Positions 63,631 through 64,000 of a DNA stretch of 64,000 nucleotides are shown one piece after another. The notes below the pieces were generated by a model that saw only the letters and a list, made by a program, of their open reading frames with translations, searched no databases and was not told the origin of the DNA. The position numbers and the translations under genes are program-made. How positions within the stretch are numbered: the first letter of the stretch is position 1; each line of letters begins with the position of its first letter. The stretch comes from an uncultured bacterium (GTDB taxonomy: Bacteria; Patescibacteriota; Gracilibacteria; Absconditabacterales; Absconditicoccaceae): assembly GCA_947170225.1 (NCBI GenBank), contig CAMVSQ010000003.1:1-64000 (forward strand). Direction: 5' to 3'.

Positions 63631-64000
63631 TTATTCCACAACTTCTTCAACCACTTCTCCAACAATCTCATCCACTACAACATCTTGAGCCAAGTCTTCT
63701 TCATGTATTGTTTCATCCAAAATGATTGATTCGCTTATATTGCTATCATTATACATTTCTTGGCTTGCAAGTTCCAATAATGTATTTTGCATTTCTTCAA
63801 AAACATCCCCCCAAATATTCAAAGCTCAATCTACACTATTTACATTTTCGTAGTCTTCTCAATATTTTTCTTGCATTTTTGCTTTAAATGCAGCCTCAAA
63901 TTTAGCATTAAACTCTTCATCGTTCATCAATTTCACTAAATCAGGATTTTCATTTACCCAATTAGAAAATTGTGTGATTGGAGATATCAACTCATCTTTG
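63631..64000 (-). CDS. Acidic protein of unknown function (5' partial)
   Basis: The frame is open from the right edge to TAA at 63631, 122 codons of the C-terminal part. Sequence: DELISPITQFSNWVNENPDL, then a helical EEFNAKFEAAFKAKMQEKYG, then a strongly acidic, Val/Glu-rich tail ending VVVDEIVGEVVEEVVE. No membrane segment or motif recognised. TGA supplies Gly twice. The N-terminus lies outside the window. Confidence 0.7.

Overview
ORGANISM. The window reads as one low-GC bacterial chromosome segment that decodes UGA as glycine (translation table 25). In-frame TGA sits at invariant glycines of dnaK, ileS, typA, rpoB, rpoC, tsf and others, and every long gene is closed by TAA or TAG. That code is known from Absconditabacteria (SR1) and Gracilibacteria (BD1-5/GN02) of the Candidate Phyla Radiation, so this is very probably one of them; I cannot tell which. 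Under the standard code almost every gene would look shattered. Promoters are TTGNNN-(16, rarely 15 or 17)-TATAAT-like, and the starts I examined lack obvious Shine-Dalgarno motifs. No tRNA, rRNA, CRISPR array, transposase or integrase was recognised.

LAYOUT. (1) 1-295: tail of a repeat-containing protein. (2) 379-9539 (-): an unusually AT-rich, tightly packed six-gene islet: argS, a PLP decarboxylase, a TIM-barrel/nucleotidyltransferase fusion, a kinase-like/nucleotidyltransferase fusion, a P-loop kinase and an RlmN/Cfr-type radical SAM methylase. It lies immediately downstream of intact dnaK and ends in a second, truncated copy of the dnaK 3' end. (3) 9727-11856: dnaK with a promoter and a CIRCE-like operator. 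(4) 11976-18787: AAA+ ATPase, slipin, and a 1380-residue IleRS carrying three inserted hydrolase-like domains (one Nudix, two histidine phosphatases). (5) 19029-25233: an unidentified protein, an N-terminally truncated UvrB, small membrane proteins and two lipoproteins. (6) typA. (7) 27233-43426 (-): a secretion/surface operon led by giant exported reading frames (about 4,900 codons in total, interrupted once near 33.85-33.90 kb). (8) 43669-46183: lipoprotein, dtd, small membrane protein. (9) 46262-59623 (+): an information-processing block: L10 leader, rplJ, rplL, rpsB, a membrane protein, tsf, a fused rpsF-rpsR, rpmH, rpoB, rpoC, rpmA, rpmF, nusB. (10) 59676-63451: RlmL-like methylase, PHP phosphatase, Elp3. 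(11) A partial acidic protein at the right edge.

HOW IT FITS. Most of the window is translation and transcription machinery with several architectural oddities (IleRS insertions, S6-S18 fusion, L27 tail, headless UvrB). Two accessory regions stand out: the dnaK-flanked islet, whose gene set (ArgRS, decarboxylase, two nucleotidyltransferase fusions, APH-like kinase, rRNA methylase) looks like a modification, resistance or small-molecule cassette, and the giant surface-protein operon, which suits an episymbiotic or predatory lifestyle.
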